This document shows positions 8,508-18,978 of a stretch of DNA of 64,000 nucleotides, piece by piece. The translations under genes and the position numbers were made by a program. The stretch spans positions 62,001 through 126,000 of the forward strand of contig CALUPB010000001.1 in the NCBI GenBank assembly GCA_944322585.1, read 5' to 3'. Every line of letters begins with the position of its first letter. The stretch's first letter is position 1. The notes beneath the pieces are model-generated. The model was given only the letters and a program-made list of their open reading frames with translations, was not told the DNA's origin and did not search any database. Source of the stretch: an uncultured Bacteroidales bacterium (GTDB taxonomy: Bacteria; Bacteroidota; Bacteroidia; Bacteroidales; UBA932).

Positions 8508-10922
8508 ATGAGCAATATCAAAGATATCCTGTCCCCGATGGGCGCTGAAGTCAGCATAATACCTGTAATGCAGGGGGACGGCACCATGAAGGTCAACGAA
8601 ACCGAACTGCCGGATTCGATGCCGATACTGGCATTGAGGAATGCCGTGCTCTTCCCGGGGACCGTCTACCCGATCACTATAGGAAGGGAGAAGTCTATCC
8701 GGCTTATCCAGGATGCAGAGAAAAACAACACTTACATAGGTGCGGTACCGCAACTTGACGTGACGGTAGAAGACCCAAAGAAAGAAGATCTTTACACCTA
8801 CGGTACTGTCGCCAGGATCATCAAGACCCTCGAGATGCCGGACGGAACGCTGACCGCAATTCTCCAGGGCTTCAGGAGATTCGAAATAGAAGACATAGTC
8901 GAATATGACCCGTACATGCTCGGCCGGGTGCATTATCTGCATGACATAGTACCTGAAGAGAATGACAACAACATCAGGATGATCATCGAATCCCTCAAGG
9001 AAAAGGCCACGACCATCCTGAAATTTTCTTCCTTTGCACCGAAAGAAGCATCGATGGCATTGAGGTCAATCGACAGTTTCGAGTTTCTGGTCAACTTCAT
9101 AGCCACAACGATAGAGGTGGAGAACTTCTTCGAAAAAGTGCAGCTTCTCCAGTACACGGAACTGAAGACAAGGGCAATGAAGCTCCTTGCCGTACTCGAC
9201 ACTCAGATAGAGCTTCTGAAAATCAAGCAGGACATCAACCAGAAGGTCAAGAGCGAGATAGACCAGCAGCAGAGGGAATACTACCTCAACAACCAGCTCC
9301 GGACAATACAGGAGGAACTCGGGATGGATGACACCGAGGATTTCGACAGGTTCCGCAAAAAGGCGGAAGAGAAGATCTGGCCGGCTTCCGTACAGGAGAT
9401 TTTCGAGAAGGAAATGGCCAAGCTGGAGAGGTACAATCCGAGTTCTCCGGAATACAGCATACAGTACAACTATATCCAGTTCATGCTCGACCTTCCGTGG
9501 GGCGAGATGTCGCAGGACAACCTCGACATGAAGAACGCCCAGAAGGTTCTCAATGAAGACCATTACGGACTCGACACTGTCAAGGACAGGATTATAGAAT
9601 ATCTTGCCGTACTGAAGCTGAAAGGTGACATGAAATCCCCGATTCTCTGTCTGTACGGGCCTCCGGGAGTTGGAAAGACAAGCCTCGGCAAGTCAATCGC
9701 GCGTGCCCTCGGAAGAAAATATGTCAGGATTGCTCTGGGAGGCGTGCATGACGAAAGCGAGATAAGGGGTCACCGAAAGACCTATGTCGGAGCGCTTCCG
9801 GGCAGGATTCTCAACGGGATACTCAGGGCAGGCACATCCAATCCGGTAATCGTCCTCGACGAAGTGGACAAGCTCAGCAGCGACTTCAAGGGAGACCCTT
9901 CATCAGCACTGCTCGAGGCCCTGGATCCGGAACAGAACACCACCTTCCACGACAACTATCTGGACATAGACTATGATTTGTCCAATGTACTGTTCATCAC
10001 TACCGCCAACGACATATCCACCATACAGCCCGCCCTCCGGGACAGGATGGAGATGATACCTGTCTCCGGATATCTTGCGGAAGAGAAATATGAGATAGCC
10101 CGCCACTACCTTATCCCGAAGCAGATCAAGGAACACGGGCTGGAAAAAGGCCAGATGAAGCTCGACAAGAAAGCCATAATGGCCATAATAGAGCAGTACA
10201 CGAGAGAATCCGGGGTGAGGGGGCTGGAGAAGCAGATTGCCAAGATAGCCAGGGTGACCGCAAAGAAAATCGCCCTCGGGGAACCGCTCCCGGCCACAAT
10301 AAAGGCCGACAGCCTGAAGGAATACCTCGGACTGCCGGTAAGTTTCCATGACAGGCAGGCCGGGAACGAGGCTCCAGGAGTCGTTACAGGACTCGCATGG
10401 ACAGCCGTAGGAGGGGAAATTCTGTTCATCGAGACTTCCGTAAGCGACGGCAAGGGAGCCCTCAGCATGACAGGCAACCTCGGGGACGTAATGAAAGAGT
10501 CGGCTCAGATAGCCTACCAGTACATCAAGGCCCATCCGCAGATGGCGAAGATGACATCGAAGGAATTCGCGAAGAAAGACCTGCATGTCCATGTCCCTGA
10601 AGGGGCAGTACCGAAAGACGGGCCGTCTGCGGGCATAACGATGGTATGCTCCATGGTATCCGCACTCAGAGGCACGAAGATCAGGAGCGGTGTGGCCATG
10701 ACAGGAGAGATGACACTGAGAGGCCGTGTGCTGCCTGTCGGAGGCATAAAGGAAAAGATCCTCGCCGCCAAAAGGGCCGGAGTCACGACCATAGTCATAT
10801 CCGAAGACAACAGGAAAGATGTAGAGGATATCAAGGAAATCTACACGAAAGGTCTGGAGTTTGTATATGTACGGACCATCGCTGACGTAATCGGATACGT
10901 ATTCGGGGAAAAAGCAGAATAA
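8508..10922 (+). CDS. lon: ATP-dependent protease La (Lon)
   Basis: An 804-residue cytosolic AAA+ serine protease that degrades misfolded and regulatory proteins. The LON substrate-binding domain covers about 38-240 ([14 protein letters not shown]), followed by a helical linker. Walker A is GPPGVGKT (384-391) and Walker [10 protein letters not shown] (about 447-455). The protease domain carries the catalytic dyad Ser707 in [10 protein letters not shown] and Lys750 in GGIKEKIL, with E. coli-like spacing of 43 residues. Length is normal. It is preceded by a 17-bp palindrome and followed after 11 bases by a TolC-family gene, so efflux genes may be co-transcribed with it. Confidence 0.97.
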   Translation: MSNIKDILSPMGAEVSIIPVMQGDGTMKVNETELPDSMPILALRNAVLFPGTVYPITIGREKSIRLIQDAEKNNTYIGAVPQLDVTVEDPKKEDLYTYGTVARIIKTLEMPDGTLTAILQGFRRFEIEDIVEYDPYMLGRVHYLHDIVPEENDNNIRMIIESLKEKATTILKFSSFAPKEASMALRSIDSFEFLVNFIATTIEVENFFEKVQLLQYTELKTRAMKLLAVLDTQIELLKIKQDINQKVKSEIDQQQREYYLNNQLRTIQEELGMDDTEDFDRFRKKAEEKIWPASVQEIFEKEMAKLERYNPSSPEYSIQYNYIQFMLDLPWGEMSQDNLDMKNAQKVLNEDHYGLDTVKDRIIEYLAVLKLKGDMKSPILCLYGPPGVGKTSLGKSIARALGRKYVRIALGGVHDESEIRGHRKTYVGALPGRILNGILRAGTSNPVIVLDEVDKLSSDFKGDPSSALLEALDPEQNTTFHDNYLDIDYDLSNVLFITTANDISTIQPALRDRMEMIPVSGYLAEEKYEIARHYLIPKQIKEHGLEKGQMKLDKKAIMAIIEQYTRESGVRGLEKQIAKIARVTAKKIALGEPLPATIKADSLKEYLGLPVSFHDRQAGNEAPGVVTGLAWTAVGGEILFIETSVSDGKGALSMTGNLGDVMKESAQIAYQYIKAHPQMAKMTSKEFAKKDLHVHVPEGAVPKDGPSAGITMVCSMVSALRGTKIRSGVAMTGEMTLRGRVLPVGGIKEKILAAKRAGVTTIVISEDNRKDVEDIKEIYTKGLEFVYVRTIADVIGYVFGEKAE

Positions 10923-10933
10923 AATCCTTCAGA

Positions 10934-12385
10934 ATGAAAAAGACGGCATTATCTTTTCTCTGCATCGCCGGAGCATGCCTCGTGCCCTCGAGAAGCCTGG
11001 CATCAGCCCAGTACAGGGATACAACAGTGACGGTATACACTGCGGGAATGCTCCCGGGCGGCAGTCCCGGGGACACTTCCGCAGTTTCCGGCATAACAGA
11101 CAGCACGGGAGGCACATGGACTCTCCGCAGGTGCATAGAATATGCAATGGAAGAGAACATCACTCTCAAGAAAAGCAGGATAGCAGTAGAGGAAGCGAAG
11201 ACAGACATCAGGGCAACCAAAGGCGAGCTTTTCCCGAACCTGTCCTTCGCCACCAGCCAGAGTGTCATCAACCGTCCGTATCAGGAAAGCAGCACTACCG
11301 TAAGCGGGACGGAAATCCTTCAGAGCAACTCGAATACAAGCTATACAGGCAACTACGGGCTCAATGCCCAATGGTCACTTTACAACGGAGGACGAATCCG
11401 CAAGACCATCCGCCAGAACGAACTCAGTACAAGGATCGCTGAACTCGATGTCGAGAACACGGCCTATGGCATAATGGAGGACATCGCCCAGCTCTATGTC
11501 CAGATACTGTACGCCGCCGAATCCGTGGAAGTCAACCGGAACACCCTTGAAGTCAGCATCGCCCAGTTCGAACGGGGGAAGGAACTTTTCTCGGCGGGAA
11601 GCATATCCAGAGCCGACTATGCCCAGCTGGAAGCACAGGTCAGCAATGACAGATACCAGCTTGTGACGGCTCAGACAACCTTGAGCGACTATCGGCTGCA
11701 GCTGAAACAGCTTCTGGAACTGGACGGAAACAGGGAAATGGATCTCTTCCTTCCGGAAATAGGTGACAGCGACGTGCTCTCTCCCCTGCCGGACAAGGAG
11801 GCGGTCTATCAGGCTGCCCTTGGAATAAGGCCGGAAATAGCATCGGGAGAACTGAATGTCGAAGCTTCTGAACTCGGGATAAGGATTGCGAAATCAGGGT
11901 ACATCCCATCCATATCGGTCAGTGCCGGAATCGGGACGAGCCATACCAGCGGGACGGACTTTACCTTCACGGAGCAGATACGCAACGGATGGAACAATTC
12001 ACTCGGCCTTACGCTCAACGTGCCCATATTCAATAACAGACAGACAAAGAGCGCAGTCGAGAAGGCCCGTCTCCAGCTGCACACGTCGGAACTGGATCTC
12101 CGGCAGGCCCGCAAGGATCTGTACAAGACCATAGAAAATCTCTGGCTCGATGCATGGAGTTCACAGCTGCAGTACACGGCCGCAAAGGAAAAGCTCAGAA
12201 GCACGGAGGCGAGTTTCGAGCTGGTGAGCGAACAGTTCGACTGCGGGATGAAAAACACCGTTGAACTGCTTACGGAAAAGAACAATCTGCTCAGCGCAGA
12301 GCAGGAGGTACTGCAGGCAAAATACATGGCTGTACTCAATCTCCAGCTGCTGAGGTTCTACTCCGGTCAGGAAATAATGCTTTAG
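10934..12385 (+). CDS. TolC-family outer-membrane efflux protein
   Basis: A 483-residue protein with an N-terminal signal peptide (MKKTALSFLCIAGACLVPSRSLA). After an unusual Ser/Gly/Thr-rich stretch (about 25-60) come two outer-membrane efflux protein repeats: WTLRRCIEYAMEENITLKKSRIAVEEAKTDIRATKGELFPNL is the classical start of repeat one, and the second begins near KEAVYQAALGIRPEIASGELNVEASELGIRIAKSGYIPSISVSAGIG. It should form the trimeric outer-membrane channel for the MacAB-type pump encoded next. The gene starts 11 bases after lon. The specific substrate is unknown. Confidence 0.93.
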   Translation: MKKTALSFLCIAGACLVPSRSLASAQYRDTTVTVYTAGMLPGGSPGDTSAVSGITDSTGGTWTLRRCIEYAMEENITLKKSRIAVEEAKTDIRATKGELFPNLSFATSQSVINRPYQESSTTVSGTEILQSNSNTSYTGNYGLNAQWSLYNGGRIRKTIRQNELSTRIAELDVENTAYGIMEDIAQLYVQILYAAESVEVNRNTLEVSIAQFERGKELFSAGSISRADYAQLEAQVSNDRYQLVTAQTTLSDYRLQLKQLLELDGNREMDLFLPEIGDSDVLSPLPDKEAVYQAALGIRPEIASGELNVEASELGIRIAKSGYIPSISVSAGIGTSHTSGTDFTFTEQIRNGWNNSLGLTLNVPIFNNRQTKSAVEKARLQLHTSELDLRQARKDLYKTIENLWLDAWSSQLQYTAAKEKLRSTEASFELVSEQFDCGMKNTVELLTEKNNLLSAEQEVLQAKYMAVLNLQLLRFYSGQEIML

Positions 12386-12448
12386 TCATCTGGGCGGAGC
12401 GTCCCGGAATGACGTCATATCAGGACAAACAATATAATACACTATACA

Positions 12449-13633
12449 ATGAAAAGAGGGACAAGAAGGGCAATCGTATGGAGCGTCATAGCGATAGCAG
12501 TGATTGCCGTCACCGTGCTTCTGGCGGGCAGGAAGAAAGCCATGCAGAAAGTCGAATACGAGACAGCCCGCGTTGAAAGGACTGACATAGCCTACTATGT
12601 TACGGCAACCGGAACTATCGAGCCGGTCACGGAAGTCCAGGTCGGCACACAGGTATCCGGCATAATAGCCAGCCTGTACGCTGACTACAACTCGACGGTC
12701 AGGCAGGGACAGGTCATTGCCGAGATGGACAAGGTGACACTGGAAAGCGACCTTGCCTCAGCCCGCGCGACATATGACGGCAACCAGGCGGAATATGTCT
12801 ATCAGGAAAAGAATTTCATACGCAGCAAGGGTCTGCATGAGAAGGCCCTGATCAGCGACACCGAATACGAGCAGGCCGAATATAACTACAAAATGGCAAA
12901 GAGTGCCTATGAAAACAGCAAGGCTGCCCTTGCCAAGGCCGAGCGCAACCTTTCATACGCCACTATCACATCCCCTATCGACGGTATAGTGATAGACAGG
13001 GCCGTCGAAGAGGGACAGACAGTGGCCGCCGGCTTCGAAACGCCTACGCTTTTCACCATCGCAGCCGACCTTACCAAGATGCAGGTAGTGGCTGACGTGG
13101 ACGAGGCCGACATAGGAGGCGTAAAGGAGGGCCAGAGGGTAAGTTTCACCGTAGATGCATATCCTGATGACGTCTTCGAGGGGAAAGTCGTCCAGATACG
13201 TCTCGGGAGTTCGTCGAGTTCTTCCACAAGTGTGGCAAGCACGACATCGGAGAGTGTCGTCACCTATGAAGTAGTGATTGCCGCAGACAATCCCGACCTC
13301 AAGCTCCTTCCGCGCCTGACAGCCAACCTTTCAATATACACGAAAGAGGCGCATGACGTACTGTGCGTGCCTTCAAGGGCATTGAGATTCAATCCTCAGG
13401 CAATGGCAGCCAAAGGGGACGAAATAGTCGACTGCCCCGGGACGGCAAAACTTTGGACACGCAGCGGGAATGTATTCACCGCCCATCCTGTCATTACAGG
13501 CATCAGCGACGGTATCAGCACCGAGATAACCGGAGGAATAGACGAGGGCACGGAAATAATTGCAGGGGCCAGCTTCGCCGGACTGGAATCCCTTGCGAAA
13601 AAGAACTCATTCATGCCGGGACCGCCTCGCTAA
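12449..13633 (+). CDS. MacA-like periplasmic adaptor (HlyD/RND fold)
   Basis: A 394-residue membrane-fusion protein anchored by one N-terminal transmembrane helix (about 9-26). The order is barrel-sandwich/lipoyl half (VQVGTQVSGIIASLYADYNSTVRQGQVIAEMD), helical hairpin (about 95-165), second lipoyl half (ATITSPIDGIVIDRAVEEGQTV) and beta-barrel (MQVVADVDEADIGGVKEGQRVSFTVDAYP). A Ser/Thr-rich loop near residues 250-270 is low-complexity. It should bridge the TolC protein and the MacB-type permease. The preceding and following gaps are 63 and 81 bases, so the genes probably form one operon. Confidence 0.93.
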   Translation: MKRGTRRAIVWSVIAIAVIAVTVLLAGRKKAMQKVEYETARVERTDIAYYVTATGTIEPVTEVQVGTQVSGIIASLYADYNSTVRQGQVIAEMDKVTLESDLASARATYDGNQAEYVYQEKNFIRSKGLHEKALISDTEYEQAEYNYKMAKSAYENSKAALAKAERNLSYATITSPIDGIVIDRAVEEGQTVAAGFETPTLFTIAADLTKMQVVADVDEADIGGVKEGQRVSFTVDAYPDDVFEGKVVQIRLGSSSSSSTSVASTTSESVVTYEVVIAADNPDLKLLPRLTANLSIYTKEAHDVLCVPSRALRFNPQAMAAKGDEIVDCPGTAKLWTRSGNVFTAHPVITGISDGISTEITGGIDEGTEIIAGASFAGLESLAKKNSFMPGPPR

Positions 13634-13714
13634 TCCTCTGTGCGGATACAAGCGGAAAACAGTCCCGCCTTCCGGACCATAGGAACCATTCCATAGGCTA
13701 CACGTTACATTGAA

Positions 13715-14458
13715 ATGAAAAAAGTCATAGAACTACAGAATATAAAACGGGATTTCGTCGTCGGAGACGAGACAGTGCATGCACTCCGCGGAGTGTCATT
13801 CGACATTTCCGAAGGTGAATTCGTTACCATAATGGGAGCTTCCGGCTCCGGCAAGTCCACGATGCTGAACATCCTCGGCTGTCTGGATACCCCCACATCC
13901 GGAGAATATCTCCTGGACAGCATCCCGGTGAAGACCATGAGCAAGTCCCAGAGAGCAGTCCTGCGCAACCGCAAGATAGGTTTCGTATTCCAGAACTACA
14001 ACCTGCTCCCGAAAAGTACGGCAATTGAGAACGTGGAGCTTCCCCTCATGTACAACAGCGGGATAGGCGGTACTGAACGCCGCAGCAGGGCCATCGAGGC
14101 TCTAAAGGCCGTAGGTCTCGGCGACCGTCTGAACCACAAGTCCAACCAGATGTCCGGAGGACAGATGCAGCGTGTGGCCATAGCCAGGGCCCTGGTCAAC
14201 AATCCTTCGGTAATCCTGGCGGACGAGGCTACGGGAAACCTCGACACAAGGACATCCTTCGAAATCCTGGTCCTGCTCCAGAAACTCCATGCTGAAGGAA
14301 GGACAATCATTTTCGTCACCCACAACCCGGACATAGCCCTCTACAGCAGCAGGAACATAAGGCTGCGGGACGGACATATCATAGAAGACACTGTCAACAC
14401 CGACATCCAGTCAGCGGAAAAGACACTCGCTTCCCTTCCTGTAAGCGAAGACGACTGA
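13715..14458 (+). CDS. MacB/LolD-type ABC transporter ATPase
   Basis: A 247-residue ATP-binding subunit. Walker A is GASGSGKST (about 42-50), the Q-loop lies in VFQNYNLLPKSTAIENVELPL (the insert typical of LolD/MacB ATPases), the signature is MSGGQMQRVAIARAL (a variant of LSGGQ), Walker B is VILADEATGNLD, and the switch His is in FVTHNPDIA. In E. coli MacB this domain is fused to the permease; here it is separate, as in most Bacteroidota. It lies between the adaptor and permease genes. Confidence 0.95.
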   Translation: MKKVIELQNIKRDFVVGDETVHALRGVSFDISEGEFVTIMGASGSGKSTMLNILGCLDTPTSGEYLLDSIPVKTMSKSQRAVLRNRKIGFVFQNYNLLPKSTAIENVELPLMYNSGIGGTERRSRAIEALKAVGLGDRLNHKSNQMSGGQMQRVAIARALVNNPSVILADEATGNLDTRTSFEILVLLQKLHAEGRTIIFVTHNPDIALYSSRNIRLRDGHIIEDTVNTDIQSAEKTLASLPVSEDD

Positions 14459-14542
14459 CAGACAACGCACCGGCCGTGAAGGAAACAGGACACGGAACGG
14501 CAAGGGAGACCTACAGTAGGAAGCTTCTAAAAAGACGTTAAG

Positions 14543-15763
14543 ATGAATTGGACAAATCTTTTCAAGATAGCACTGAAAGCCATTGCCAACAACAAGACAA
14601 GGGCATTCCTGACCATGCTCGGCATCATAATCGGTGTCGCGGCAGTAATAACCATGATCGCCATCGGGCAGGGGGCAAAGCAGAGTATCCAGAAGGAAAT
14701 ATCCTCCATGGGCTCCAATATAATAATGATCCATCCGGGAGGAGACCGCAGGGGAGGCGTACGCCTGAGTGCAGACGAGATGCAGACCCTCAAGATAGAG
14801 GACTACGAAGCCCTGCGGAACGAATGCATATATGTCACGGCCCTGAGTCCGAATGTTTCCGCTGCCGGACAGCTGATCAGCGGCAACAACAACTATCCGG
14901 CCTCGGTAAGCGGTGTCGGCACCGAATACCTCAAAATCAGACAGCTCGAAATAGCCGACGGAGAGATGTTCACCGAACATGAGGTCAAGTCCTCCGCAAA
15001 GGTCTGCGTAATAGGCAAGACCATAGTGGACAACCTCTTCCCGGACGGAAGGAACCCCATCGGGGAGACTATAAGGATCAACCAGGTGCCGCTGCGGGTC
15101 GTAGGGGTGCTCGAAGCCAAGGGATACAACTCCATGGGCATGGACCAGGACGAGATAGTCCTCGCTCCCTATACTACCGTCATGAAAAGGCTCCTCGCCG
15201 TGACATACCTCCAGGGCATATTCGCGTCGGCCATCTCCGAAGACATGACGGATTATGCCACTGACGAAATAGAGGAAATCCTCCGCAGGCAGCACAGACT
15301 CAAGGAAGACGAGCCGGACGATTTCATGATACGGAGCCAGCAGGAGCTCAGCGAAATGATGGACACCACCACGAACATCCTTACCACCCTGCTCGCATGC
15401 ATTGCCGGAATATCCCTTTTGGTGGGCGGCATAGGCATCATGAACATAATGTACGTGTCCGTGACGGAAAGGACAAGGGAAATAGGACTCCGTATGTCTG
15501 TCGGAGCCAGGGGGATAGACATTCTCGTCCAGTTCCTCATCGAAGCCATCCTCATAAGCATCACCGGAGGCATTATAGGCATCATATTCGGCGGCACCAT
15601 ATGTGCATGCGTCAACTGGCTTGCCAACTGGCCCGTCTCCATCCAGACCTGGAGCGTGGTGCTCTCATTCGTGGTGTGCACAGTCACCGGTGTGTTCTTC
15701 GGATGGTACCCTGCCAAGAAAGCGGCCGCCCTCGACCCTATCGACGCCCTCCGATACGAATAA
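14543..15763 (+). CDS. MacB-type ABC transporter permease
   Basis: A 406-residue permease with one N-terminal transmembrane helix (LTMLGIIIGVAAVITMIAIGQGA), a large periplasmic MacB core domain (about 45-270), and three C-terminal helices forming an FtsX domain (LACIAGISLLVGGIGIMNIMYVSVTERTREIGLRMSVGA). TREIGLR is the coupling motif contacted by the ATPase. It ends in AALDPIDALRYE, the characteristic MacB tail. With the three preceding genes it completes a tripartite pump that probably exports a peptide, lipid-like compound or antibiotic. ung starts 19 bases later. Confidence 0.94.
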   Translation: MNWTNLFKIALKAIANNKTRAFLTMLGIIIGVAAVITMIAIGQGAKQSIQKEISSMGSNIIMIHPGGDRRGGVRLSADEMQTLKIEDYEALRNECIYVTALSPNVSAAGQLISGNNNYPASVSGVGTEYLKIRQLEIADGEMFTEHEVKSSAKVCVIGKTIVDNLFPDGRNPIGETIRINQVPLRVVGVLEAKGYNSMGMDQDEIVLAPYTTVMKRLLAVTYLQGIFASAISEDMTDYATDEIEEILRRQHRLKEDEPDDFMIRSQQELSEMMDTTTNILTTLLACIAGISLLVGGIGIMNIMYVSVTERTREIGLRMSVGARGIDILVQFLIEAILISITGGIIGIIFGGTICACVNWLANWPVSIQTWSVVLSFVVCTVTGVFFGWYPAKKAAALDPIDALRYE

Positions 15764-15782
15764 TCCATTATTTTTGAGCCAT

Positions 15783-16451
15783 ATGGAAGTACAGATCGAA
15801 GAAAGCTGGAAACGGGCGCTTGCCGGAGAGTTCGAAAAGCCATATTTCAGGGAACTTGTCTCGTTCCTGCATCATGAAAAGGCTTCGGGCATGAAGATTT
15901 TCCCTCCGGGGAAACAGATCTTCAAGGCATTCGAACTGACTCCTGTAGACCGGGTCAAGGTAGTCATACTCGGACAGGATCCATATCACGGATACGGACA
16001 GGCTGAAGGGCTTTCATTCTCCGTTCCGGAAAATATCCCCGCTCCCCCGTCCCTCCGCAACATCTTTACCGAAATCGAAAACGACCTCGGAATAAGAATG
16101 AGCGGCTATCCCCATCTCGAGAAATGGGCAAGACAGGGAGTGCTGCTGCTGAATGCAGTGCTGACAGTCAGGGCAGGGGCTCCGGCCTCGCACAGCAGGA
16201 TAGGATGGACCGAGTTCACTGACGCCGTCATCCGGTACATTTCAGACAACTGCAGCGGTGTGGTATTCATGCTGTGGGGCAATTTCGCCAGAAGCAAGAA
16301 AGCGCTCATAGACACATCCCGCCATTATGTCCTTGAAGCGGCCCACCCGTCCCCGCTGGCAAGGGGGGCGTTCTTCGGATGCAGACATTTCTCCAAGGCC
16401 AACAGACTGCTCGAAGCCCAGGGCAAGACACCGATAGACTGGCAACTGTAA
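15783..16451 (+). CDS. ung: Uracil-DNA glycosylase, family 1
   Basis: A 222-residue repair enzyme that removes uracil from DNA. It has the water-activating motif GQDPYHG with catalytic Asp66, the PPSLRNIFTEIENDLG segment, LLLNAVLTVRAGAPASH and the minor-groove motif HPSPLARG near residue 190. The ATG at 15783 gives the family start; the frame is open upstream within macB. It starts 19 bases after macB and precedes coaD by 90 bases. Confidence 0.96.
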   Translation: MEVQIEESWKRALAGEFEKPYFRELVSFLHHEKASGMKIFPPGKQIFKAFELTPVDRVKVVILGQDPYHGYGQAEGLSFSVPENIPAPPSLRNIFTEIENDLGIRMSGYPHLEKWARQGVLLLNAVLTVRAGAPASHSRIGWTEFTDAVIRYISDNCSGVVFMLWGNFARSKKALIDTSRHYVLEAAHPSPLARGAFFGCRHFSKANRLLEAQGKTPIDWQL

Positions 16452-16541
16452 CCCGTCCCGCCCTGAAGAAAGACAACCATCCACATGCCGGCATGAGACA
16501 AGAGCTCCGGCATCTGTATAACAGGATAAGACACGATAAAA

Positions 16542-17003
16542 ATGGAAAAAAGGACAGCATTATTCCCCGGCTCATTCGACCCGTTCACGTCAGGGCACCT
16601 CAACATCCTGAAGAGGGCGCTCACAATGTTCGACGAAGTGGTGGTAGCAGTGGGTATAAACATTGACAAGAGAGGCTTCTTCCCTGTTGAAAAAAGGGTT
16701 GACATAGCACGGCAGGCCACGGCCGGACTCGAAGGAGTAAAAGTAATCTCATACGACAATCTTACTGTGGACACGTGCCACGCACTCGGCATACGACACA
16801 TCGTGCGCGGAGTCAGGAACATGATAGATTTCGAGACGGAGCGCTCGATAGCCGACGCCAACAGGGTGCTCGCCCCCGACATAGAGACCATAATAATCCC
16901 GACGGCCCAGGAATTCGCCCATATATCATCCTCGGCGGTGAGGGACATAATAAAACATCAGGGCGACACGTCCCGTTTTCTTCCGGAGGGAGTGATTCTC
17001 TGA
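16542..17003 (+). CDS. coaD: Phosphopantetheine adenylyltransferase
   Basis: A 153-residue enzyme for the penultimate step of coenzyme A synthesis (4'-phosphopantetheine plus ATP to dephospho-CoA). Motifs are GSFDPFTSGHLNIL (nucleotidyltransferase T/HxGH), RGVRNMIDFETERSIADANRVL and ISSSAVRDIIKHQGD. Length is normal. Its TGA overlaps the ATG of the next gene by one base, implying translational coupling to the thioredoxin-like protein. Confidence 0.96.
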   Translation: MEKRTALFPGSFDPFTSGHLNILKRALTMFDEVVVAVGINIDKRGFFPVEKRVDIARQATAGLEGVKVISYDNLTVDTCHALGIRHIVRGVRNMIDFETERSIADANRVLAPDIETIIIPTAQEFAHISSSAVRDIIKHQGDTSRFLPEGVIL

Positions 17004-18967
17004 TGGCAAAGACATCCTTCATAGCCATCCTGATGCCGGTGATCGTCTTCCTGATTTCATCACCGCAGGTATCTGCCGGACCGGTACCGGACGTCAATTG
17101 TCCTGCCGGATTCGCAATTGACTGTTCCGTATCCCCTGACATATTCTCAGCCCTGTACTGTCCGGACCATACCCTGAATACGGACGTTCCGTACGGCAAT
17201 ACGGAGACAGGGTCCGGAAGCAACACGATGACAGGAACCGACGGCAATACGGCCGCTCCGGACAGTACCGCCATGGCTGCCATCAGAAACAAGCTCGAAG
17301 AGTATTTCGCCGCACTGGAACGCGAGACGGCAGACACCAAATGCAGGGAAGCTGATTTCATCATAGGCATATGCACAGACTCGCTCACGAGGCAGGCCGT
17401 CACGATACTCACATACAGCCATTTCCTGAATTCCCCGGTAATGGGTGACGAAGCCGTCGCCATACATGTTTTCGACAGATGGATCTCCGACGGACCGGTG
17501 AAGATGTACAGCGATGCCGACTATTTCTCGGCCAGGCTCTTTGCCGAAACCAACAGGAACTCCCTGATAGGATGCAAGGCACCGGCTCTCGGACTGCATT
17601 CTCCGGACGGCATTCCTACTGTCATTTTCGGGAAGCGCTCCGATAATCTGTCCGGGGACACACTTTCAGACGCCGCGGGCGACAGAACGGTACCGGACGG
17701 CAAACCTGTCCCGGAACATGACAGCGGGCCGGATGCGGGATATCAGGCCACACCGGCAGCAGAACCCGGGTTATACAGCATATTGTATTTCTACGACACC
17801 GGATGCGCCAAATGCAAGGTGGAAAGCATCCTGCTCAGGAATCTGCTCGGAGACGGCAGGTTTCATGTCAACCTGTTTGCAATATACACCGGTACCGATG
17901 CAGAACGGTGGAAAGGATACCGGGAGCATGATCTGGACATCGATACACCTCAAGTGAATGTCATCCATCTGTGGGATCCCGACATGACATCGGACATGGC
18001 GGTGAAATACGGCGTCATCCGGACACCTGCAATATTTCTGACGGCGCCGGACAGCACCATAGCGGGCAGAAGGCTCGATGTTCCGGCCCTGGAAAATCTC
18101 CTTGACATCAAGACCGGACAGAAAGAACTGGAATACGGCAGCGACGAAGCCATGCGATTGTTCGAGAAGACATTCTCGAACATGAAGGCTGCCGGCAAGA
18201 CGGACTGCAACGCGGTGGCCAGAGTCGCAGAACATATCTACGGCAGGACATTGACGGCAAAGGATACCGTGCTGTACAGACAGATGACCGGAGACCTGCT
18301 GTATTTTCTCACGAACAGGAGAGAAGAAAAGTACAAATGCGGCACGGCCGCCTTCCTCGACAGATATATCCTGACGCGTCCGGACATATGGAACACTTCA
18401 GACGATACGCTCAAAGTCGTCAGTCTTGCCCGGATGCTCAAGGGACTCGATTCCCTTTGTACGATAGGACAGAAGATGGCGGATATCACCGTGCCGGCTA
18501 CTGTAAGGCGTCGCTCCGGAGACGGCATCGTCTCCCGTCAGGGCAGGGTCAGACTGTCGCGACTGAAAAACACTGCGGTCATTTTCCATACGGAAGGATG
18601 TCCGGTATGCAAGGCAGAGACAGCGGCAGCGAATTCCCTCCTGCTCCGGAAAGGACGTATATCCGCACTTACGGGAGGCTGCGGATTCCCTGATGCTCCA
18701 GAAAGGACGTATCTCCGCACTTACGGAAGGCTGCGGCAGCATACCGGTACACGGGACATTCCGGCCCCGGCTGGCGTCAGGGAACGGAAAAACGGCCGGA
18801 GCATAAGGATACGGAAGACGGTACTTATAGATATGGACGGGATATGGAACACCTCTCCCGCTTTGGCAGAAGAAATCATGCGCAGCTTCGACCTCTCCTC
18901 ACTGCCGTTCATCCTCGTCACAGATTCCGAAGCCCGCGTCTACCGCAAATATGTCAGTCTTTTATAA
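17003..18967 (+). CDS. Secreted double-thioredoxin-like protein (DUF5106-like), with internal duplication
   Basis: A 654-residue protein with a signal peptide (MAKTSFIAILMPVIVFLISSPQVSAG), so probably periplasmic or exported. After a Gly/Asn/Thr-rich stretch comes a helical segment like the DUF5106 domain that precedes redoxins in Bacteroidota, then a thioredoxin-like domain with CAKC at 268-271 (YFYDTGCAKCKVES). A second domain carries CPVC at 533-536 (FHTEGCPVCKAET). It may be a disulfide reductase or isomerase. A 52-bp exact tandem duplication lies at 18633-18736 (residues about 544-578) and changes the reading phase between copies. The start overlaps the coaD stop, and the peptidase follows after 11 bases. 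Function is inferred only. Confidence 0.7.
   Translation: MAKTSFIAILMPVIVFLISSPQVSAGPVPDVNCPAGFAIDCSVSPDIFSALYCPDHTLNTDVPYGNTETGSGSNTMTGTDGNTAAPDSTAMAAIRNKLEEYFAALERETADTKCREADFIIGICTDSLTRQAVTILTYSHFLNSPVMGDEAVAIHVFDRWISDGPVKMYSDADYFSARLFAETNRNSLIGCKAPALGLHSPDGIPTVIFGKRSDNLSGDTLSDAAGDRTVPDGKPVPEHDSGPDAGYQATPAAEPGLYSILYFYDTGCAKCKVESILLRNLLGDGRFHVNLFAIYTGTDAERWKGYREHDLDIDTPQVNVIHLWDPDMTSDMAVKYGVIRTPAIFLTAPDSTIAGRRLDVPALENLLDIKTGQKELEYGSDEAMRLFEKTFSNMKAAGKTDCNAVARVAEHIYGRTLTAKDTVLYRQMTGDLLYFLTNRREEKYKCGTAAFLDRYILTRPDIWNTSDDTLKVVSLARMLKGLDSLCTIGQKMADITVPATVRRRSGDGIVSRQGRVRLSRLKNTAVIFHTEGCPVCKAETAAANSLLLRKGRISALTGGCGFPDAPERTYLRTYGRLRQHTGTRDIPAPAGVRERKNGRSIRIRKTVLIDMDGIWNTSPALAEEIMRSFDLSSLPFILVTDSEARVYRKYVSLL
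18633..18736 (+). repeat. 52-bp head-to-tail tandem duplication inside the thioredoxin-like gene
   Basis: Unit 1 is 18633-18684 and unit 2 is 18685-18736, with no bases between. They differ at five positions. The unit contains GAAAGGACGTAT and CCGCACTTACGG in both copies. Since 52 is not divisible by three, copy 1 is read as LLLRKGRISALTGGCG and copy 2 as PERTYLRTYGRLR. Confidence 0.9.
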
Positions 18968-18978
18968 ACCAGTTACCG

